Below, one piece after another: positions 57,520 to 64,000 of a stretch of DNA of 64,000 nt. A program made the position numbers and the translations under genes. How positions within the stretch are numbered: the stretch's first letter is position 1; each line of letters opens with the position of its first letter. The DNA comes from Leptodontidium sp. MPI-SDFR-AT-0119 (Eukaryota; Ascomycota; Leotiomycetes; Helotiales; Leptodontidiaceae). The notes beneath the pieces were generated by a model. It was not told the DNA's origin and searched no databases. It saw only the letters and a list, made by a program, of their open reading frames with translations. The DNA is taken from positions 1,984,001 to 2,048,000 of the forward strand of contig JAHLEZ010000013.1 of the NCBI GenBank assembly GCA_020726505.1, in the 5' to 3' direction.

Positions 57520-57823
57520 CGTAACTTCTCGTTTCTTTTCTAGGATGACTGTATTATGTTGAATTAGAGCAGAGTAATACTAAAGTCGGTGTGGTAAGAG
57601 ATATGCAACCTTTACCATTCATCATACCTATCAACTGCATGGAAGCGAATGCGCCCGCCCTTCCGCCAGACGTTTGCGAGCAAACGTGCAACTCTCCTTC
57701 CCCGCCATGCTTGTGTCACCTTCATCTCAGATTCTCAATCTTCATGTTTACGACCAACTCTACAATCTGTTAACAATCCACTCTCGCCTTCTCCTCCGAT
57801 CCCTCTGATTGAATCCAGTCACG
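57520..57823. promoter_or_regulatory. Shared divergent promoter of kinase and RdRP-helicase genes
   Basis: 304 bp between two ATGs on opposite strands. It leaves no space for extra upstream exons of the RdRP gene. The pyrimidine-rich stretch at about 57690-57800 is a probable leader of the plus-strand gene. Confidence 0.5.
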
Positions 57824-60800
57824 ATGGCTAACCGGAATATCCAAGGCTTTTCCTTCATCCTCCAGCATTCAGTCACACCAGAAGACAAGGAATGGTCGTA
57901 CAAAGTCCCGACGCTGCCAAAATCGAATACCCTGAACTCCAACAGCGTCATCAAGGCTGTCACTGTTGTCTCAAACAGCACCAAGCAACAAATTGAACTC
58001 AGACTTCAAAATTCTGCCTTGAACCGGGCCATTTCATCAGATCCATTGGATCAATTCCTGGTTGTCTCGTTCCCCGATTTCCGTCTCAGAGTCCCGAGAC
58101 CGTCACAAATCGAAGGCGATGGCAATGCGTCGACCCTACCTGCGACGGCGAGGGAGTCCGCAGACTACATTGTCAACCTACTGCAAACTGGGATTATTCT
58201 CAATGGCGTCCAATATAACTTCTACGGCCACAGCAACAGTCAGCTCAAATCAAAAGCCTGTTTTATGTTTGCAGGTACGAAATCCCAGATTAGCCGCAAG
58301 ATCGAGGCCCTTGGCGATTTCTCCAAAATGAAGACAGTTGCAAAGAAAGCAAAGCGCATTGGATTGCTCTTCTCTGTTGCTCAGATTGCCACATCTGTCG
58401 ACCCAGCCCGCTGCGAGGATATCCCCGATATTGAGACCAATGACTACGTTTTCACGGATGGGTGTGGGCTGATCTCACCACGGTTCGCACGAGAACTTGC
58501 CCGGAGGGTCAAAATCGGCTTCCGAAACGTTCGATATACACCTTCGGTATTCCAGATCAGGTATCGAGGCTACAAAGGGGTAGTTGAAGTGGACCCAACA
58601 ATGGAAGGTAAGACTGTATTGAAGCTTCGGAAATCGATGAAGAAATTCAGTGGTGGAAGCGACGTCTCCTTTTCGGTCGTTGACTACTCTAAGGTGCTTG
58701 ATTCCTCTGTCCATGACTACTTCCTTTGCTTCGTACTGACCTTTCCAGCCTTACGGATTCGGATATCTCAATGACGAAGTTCTTCTACTTCTCCACGCCC
58801 TCGGCATAGAGACCAACATATTTCTACAAAAGCAGGCAGAGCATTTTCGATTCTTAAATAATGCCACGCAGGATCCTCGCACCGCCTTCCGCTTCCTCAC
58901 CTATTCAAACAAGCTCGAACTGGCCGAGAAGTTACTCATGGAGTCATTGGAATCGGTCCAGCCATCAGTGGCCAAGCTGGTAAGTGCCGAGTTTGCGAGG
59001 ACTCTTAACAAGCGGGACGGACAGAGATGCAGAATTCTAGTTCCCAAGTCACGCCTCCTATTTGGAGTTTGTGACGCATGGGGTGTGTTGAAAGAAGGAG
59101 AATGCGCTGTGAAAGTAACGCAGGATGGTGACGGTCAACCACGTGCTCTCCACGGGATGGATGTTCTCGTCACAAGAAACCCGTGCCTCCACCCAGGAGA
59201 TCTACAAAAGTTCAAGGCTGTCGCTAGGGATGAACTGGAACATCTCGTTGACTGTATTGTTTTCCCTTCGTGCGGAAAGAGGCCTGCTGCTGACATGTTG
59301 TCTGGTGGGGATCTTGATGGGGATACTTGTAAGTTACCACGTCTTCTCTTCCTCTGCTGACATTCATGGTGGAACTAACACCAGGCCAGTCTTCGTCTGC
59401 TGGGACAGCGACTTGATTCCAGAAAAGCTTGCTCAGCCTGCAGAGTATCCAGGCGGGAAGGAGCAAATGATGTTTAAGCCAATCTCAGATCAAGATCGAC
59501 TTGAATATTTCGCGCGGTCGACAAACGCTTCCCTCGGGCGTGTGAAGAATTTATATCTCGATTGGGCAAGGCTTAAGGGACCTATGAGTGCTGAGTGCCA
59601 ACAGCTAAACCGGCTGTTCTCCATGTGCGTGGACGGCAATCGCATCAAAGTTCCCATTGCCCTTGAGAGCCCGCCCCAGGTCCCCATGGACTCAGTACCG
59701 TTCATTCTTGACACTCTACACGAAGCTGCGAAACAATTTATAAGCTCAAGGCAGGTTACTGCTCCAAATCTTGATGGCTATGACTTCGATGCAATGCAGC
59801 TACTCTTGAGTCGTGATGACATGGCAGTATCCGAATTCGAGCTCATCAGATTGACGCACAAATGGTGTCGAATGAATGACTCTACTTTAGAAGATTGGCT
59901 GCATTTCTTCGATCTAAACCTCCTCACTGCTAGTGAGAAGGCTTGGGTTTTGAGCCAACTGCCACCTTCTTTCGAAACATCCAGCTTAGTGATGAACTCC
60001 TTGTGTCAATCCATTCTAGTCGAACCTTCGGAGTTGCAGCCGTTCAAGCTTCAATACCCTGGCCTGCGCTGGAAATGTATATACAAGTCATCTCAAGACC
60101 GGCTCGCCAGATTCCTGGATACAGTAGCAAGGTCCATGGAAACGTTTCATCGCAAGTTCATCACTGTTCGCGTTGATGAGCGGCTGACTTTGGGAATATA
60201 TGTTCCACAAAAGATTGGGCGGGGCCAGGAGGGTCAAGTTGATGATCGAGTACGTCTTTTTGCTTTTCCACACTCCCAGGGCACCGAAACAACTCAGCGT
60301 CTATCTCTTTCAACGAAGAAGGATTATCGACTGTATTGCGATGCCAATGTCTTTCAGCTTTTTCAGGGTACTCGAAGAAACACTTGGATACATCTCGCCA
60401 ATGCGGCGTCGGACGACGGTCCTTACCGGAATGCTGAGACAGAAAGAGCGAGGAGACACGGGCGACAAGAGACACTGGATTCTGGAATCAACTTTGATTG
60501 TAGAGCAAGTGTTGCATTGGACAAGTTTAGCAGAGGCCTCCAGAAGCACATCGGCAGAGTAAACAGAACCGGGATTTTGGGAGCTGTAAGTGCCCAGTTT
60601 CAACCGTTTAAAGCGTACTAACACAGAGCCAGGAAATCTACGTCATAAGTAACCGCGATGTGAAATCTATGCAAAACCTAGATCTCTGGCTTCAGTTTGT
60701 GGATACAAGAGAGGTGATGCCGCTATTTGAACGGGATGCGAGAGAGTATATCCTTCCCAGTCTCAGTGCAGTTGATTGGTCCGCCGAACCAGACTATATT

Positions 60801-63203
60801 GTCCAGATTGCGAAAAACAGCATTATGTCAGGACTGAAGAATCTGGATAATAAGGAATATCTCGTCCTCTTCACTTGGCTACTTGATCGAAGGGAAAACG
60901 CAAAACTCCTCCAATGCTACAAATATCTCTTGCTTCACATCCGAGAACGAAGTTTCGATGAATCTAAGCAACAAGCTGCACTGGAGGCCATGATTGACCT
61001 CCTACCAAGTGCTCCGTTCTTATCAGTCACCTTCAGCGTCGAGGAACTTTGGACTTCATCATCTACAAATATATGCGCCTTACTGGCGAAATCGGCAATC
61101 CACATTTTGAAAGCTCACGTCCTTGCTGCTGGGGAGCATCAAGAATTTGTTTTGGGACCATTCAATAGACTGCTATCTCAAATCAAGACCCTATCACTTA
61201 CCGAGGTTGAGGAATTGGTGGAACTAATATCTCTCACCGTTCGCTCACCGGATTCGGCACTGGATCTACTCTTGGAGAGCCTGGAACCCCACAGCGACAG
61301 GCTTCTTCGTGGCAGCAAACCCACAAGCCAACACTTTATTCGAAATCTAACCGGGATAGCTCTCGATCATATTTCAGAGGCGGCGGAAGCCAAGGTCTCC
61401 AGAAAAGATCTACTGCAGTTGAAGTTGGGATCTCGCCACTCTACAGGTTTCTGGACCGTTGACACCCAACTAAGACTGGATGCCCCCTCGGGTGCCCTGA
61501 CAACATCCGATCATGTCAGGCTAACTGTTGTGGGAGCCCCCGCAAATTCTGTGACCACAAAGCCTTTCTCAATGGACGCTCTTGTTGAGACTTCTCAGCC
61601 TGGCCAGGCCTCATTCCGTTGCTTTCATCCTCCTCCTTCGTACCTCGAGGAATGCTCCTGGGAACTTCTTAACTGCGGATCTTTCGTGACTTCAAAGGCC
61701 ATGTTCGATGCTGTACATGCTCTTGCTAGTCAACCAGATGAATGCTGTCAAATATCTAGGTTTTTCCTTGATTCAGAAGAAGCTACCCAAGAATCCCTTC
61801 AGGAGGCATCCCTTCAGGAGGGCTCTTTGAGCGAAAGTTTTCCAAACAAAAATTTAAATGACAGTCAGAATGCAGCAGTCAGAGCAGCTATGGTCAGTTC
61901 CCTGACATGCTTATGGTGTCCGCCTGGAACCGGCAAAACATACACGATTGTCCAGATTATCAAGCAGCTCCAAGAATCGACGGAAGTTGAGAGGATACTC
62001 GTCACGGCACCAACGCATAACGCGGTCGACAACGTAATGAGAAGATATTTAGCTGAAACACAAGACAAAGAGAACACCACGCTCCGGGTATCCACTGATG
62101 TAAGCTGGGTTTCAAAGCCTACACAATATATATGGCCAATGACTAATGTCTATCAGGTTCGGAAAGTAGCAGAAGATCTCAGAAAATACACCTGTGATGC
62201 AATGCTCGGAAAAGAGCTTCACACCAACTTTTCCGCAATGAATAAAGCTCGAGATCAGATCCGGAAGTGCCGTCTTATTTTCACGACATGTATCGGAGCA
62301 GGTCTAGGTCTTCTTCGATCGGAACTCTTCGACACTGTCATAATAGACGAGGCTTCTCAGCAAACAGAACCAGCATCTCTCGTTCCTCTTACGAAAGGCT
62401 GCCGGAAAGCCATTTTAGTTGGTGACCATGTCCAGCTCGGAGCCACAGTACAGTCGTATGCTGTTTTGACTCAGTATGATGTCTCTCTCTTCGAAAGGCT
62501 ATACAAACAAACAGTGTTAGAAAGTTCTGGACTCGGACTTGCCAAAGTCATGCTGGACACCCAATACCGCATGCATGAAGATATATGCAGGTTTAGCTCT
62601 GATGAGTTCTATGGTGGCAAGCTTTCGACTGGTATTATGAAATCAGAAAGATCGATGCCAGAATCGCAGTTTCCCTGGCCGCCTCGAGATGGCATTGTGC
62701 AAAGAATGGTGTTTGCGGAGTGCTCGACACCAGAAGACCTGGGCCGGAAGTCCAAGTCAAACGAAGGTCAAGCTGTTGTCTGTCACTCAATTTGCCGACT
62801 ACTCAATACACTACCAGCATCCACAAAGGGACAGAAAGAGGTACAGGGTGACCCAGCTAAGCCAGCCCCCATTGCAGTTTTGACGCCCTACAGCCGTCAA
62901 GCCGAGCTCTTGAAGGGCCGGTTGGCGCAATTCAGCAAAGTGGAGGTATCTAGTATTGATGGTTTTCAAGGGCGAGAAGCGGAGATCGTCATATTCGTGA
63001 CTGTTCGATGTAATATGAGAGGCGAGATTGGGTTTCTGAAAGACCTCAGGCGGATGAATGTTGCCTTGACAAGAGCAAAAACAGGGGTGGTTGTGATTGG
63101 GAACCGATCGACCTTGACGACGGGGACAGCGGATCCGGATAGCACAATGGTCTGGAAAAGACTTCTAGCTGTGCTCATGGAGGTGAAAATTGAAGGCCAA
63201 TAG
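57824..63203 (+). CDS. RNA-dependent RNA polymerase fused to a UPF1-like SF1 helicase
   Basis: Four exons (57824-58693, 58749-59328, 59390-60585, 60627-63203) give 1740 residues. The RdRP part spans about 1-930: VFTDGCGLISP (Asp212-Gly215), VFQIRYRGYKGVVEVDP, and the catalytic GGDLDGD with DxDGD at 478-482. The RdRP C-terminus (EIYVISNRDVKSM and LDLWLQFVD) is coded in the same exon as the helicase, and that exon is open to the stop, so the link does not depend on the intron call. Helicase motifs: Walker A CPPGTGKTYT (Lys1319), DEAS (1456-1459), LVGDHVQLGA, LDTQYRMHEDI, VSSIDGFQGREAE and NVALTRAKTG (Arg1698). The last intron has a GTACTAACACAG branch-acceptor. It likely makes double-stranded RNA for silencing, the helicase clearing template. 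The N-terminus is about 400 residues shorter than usual for RdRPs. Confidence 0.93.
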
Positions 63204-64000
63204 TGGGTACGTGGGTTCGGATTCGGGGGATTGAGTGGATGTTGGGCGGTGTGTCTAAAATACCCCAAAACAAGTGCGACTTTATTAACAAAAGCGAGGA
63301 AATTCAATTGACCTACTGCCTATCTCACCCACTCGCCAAGCCTGCAAATAACAGCTGATTGATCTACTTCAAGAACCGCTGCTCCTTGGTGTCGGCCTCC
63401 AATCGACAGCCGTCGCTCTTCAGTCATACCAGAACACACAGTCGTCGGTCGTGTCTTGGTCGCAGCAGAAAACGCCATGTCTTGATGACTTGAAAGTAAT
63501 TACAGTACTTCAAGCCGAACATCTTGCCGTTGACTTGGTTACCTAACAGAACATAACGTTAAGCCTCATGAATTCCACGGGAATTCTTACTTTACATGTA
63601 AACAATGACATTGGATAGACGAAAGGGAACTCGCGCCCCCTACAGCAACAGCTAACTTGCTTCCTTGGCCTGCGCTACTGTCATTGCTTACCACCAGCCA
63701 AGCAGATAAGCTCTTCTCTATCGTCGTTAGAGATGTGCGAGTAAGTAGATAGCTTGTCCCAAGGCAGTGGGCCTGGGAACTTTTACGAACAGGTCGGCAA
63801 GGAACAGCCGACCCGAGCACGCAATGCGGCGCACTTCTCTCCTCATGTGCAAATTCTCCCAGGGTCGCAAATCAAATCCGCTCCGACCCAAGCCACACGT
63901 CACAGGGTTTGTTATCTTAAGATTTTTCTTTGGTGTTTATTGGTCAGACAAATCACAATCAAACGCCCAATCCCACTTCTGATATGTCGCTCAGAGAGGG
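63204..64000. other. Intergenic region to the window end
   Basis: No supportable gene. Frames at 63587-63820 and 63767-63982 are short and without domains. A gene may start beyond the window. Confidence 0.5.

Noticed and set aside
59125..60621. Separate RdRP gene ending at 60621
   Set aside because: The stop lies just after a strong donor (60586) and the spliced frame continues through a GTACTAACACAG acceptor into the remaining RdRP sequence and helicase.

Overview
The window is nuclear DNA of a filamentous ascomycete (Pezizomycotina; a leotiomycete-like fungus is only a guess). The evidence is short introns of about 42-150 bp with GTAAGT-type donors and CTAAC/CTAAT branch sites, and gene families typical of these fungi: HET domain, Zn2Cys6 regulator, GH64, OPT transporter, Baeyer-Villiger monooxygenase and RNA-dependent RNA polymerase. 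Coordinates below come from splicing open frames by eye. In every multi-exon model except the noted ambiguities, the exon phases sum to an uninterrupted frame.

Layout. 1-10.2 kb: a Kin4-type protein kinase (4407-8151) between long, repeat-rich non-coding flanks. 10.2-14.3 kb: a secreted cupin, a HET-domain protein and an extended-SDR reductase, all on the minus strand. 14.9-18.3 kb: a very AT-rich but intact hAT transposon with 9-bp inverted ends and a perfect 8-bp target duplication. It sits inside the 3' end of a Baeyer-Villiger monooxygenase gene (18305-19982), whose original last codons lie on the far side (14836-14915). 21.9-31.1 kb: a GH64 glucanase, then a likely amine-use group: a Zn2Cys6 regulator, an amino acid/GABA-type permease with a GC-AG intron, and a copper amine oxidase ending in a peroxisomal SRL signal. 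The last two share a divergent promoter containing a 14-bp palindrome.

31.7-44.3 kb: two tandem paralogues of unknown function (the second with a myristoylation-type N-terminus), a SPRY protein with a proline-rich repeat, an amidase, a macrodomain-SirTM sirtuin fusion, a short-chain dehydrogenase and an F-box protein. 44.8-56.8 kb: an OPT transporter, a small membrane protein, a long-chain acyl-CoA synthetase, a thioredoxin with a signal peptide and a CorA-type magnesium transporter. 56.9-63.2 kb: a small P-loop ATPase/kinase divergent from a 1740-residue protein that joins an RNA-dependent RNA polymerase core to a complete UPF1-like SF1 helicase.

The most noteworthy items are the RdRP-helicase fusion (it puts in one chain the two activities that fission yeast keeps as separate RDRC subunits Rdp1 and Hrr1), the intact intron-rich hAT element with strikingly uniform introns, and the macrodomain-SirTM fusion, a paired writer and eraser of ADP-ribosylation. 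No tRNA, rRNA or CRISPR was recognised.
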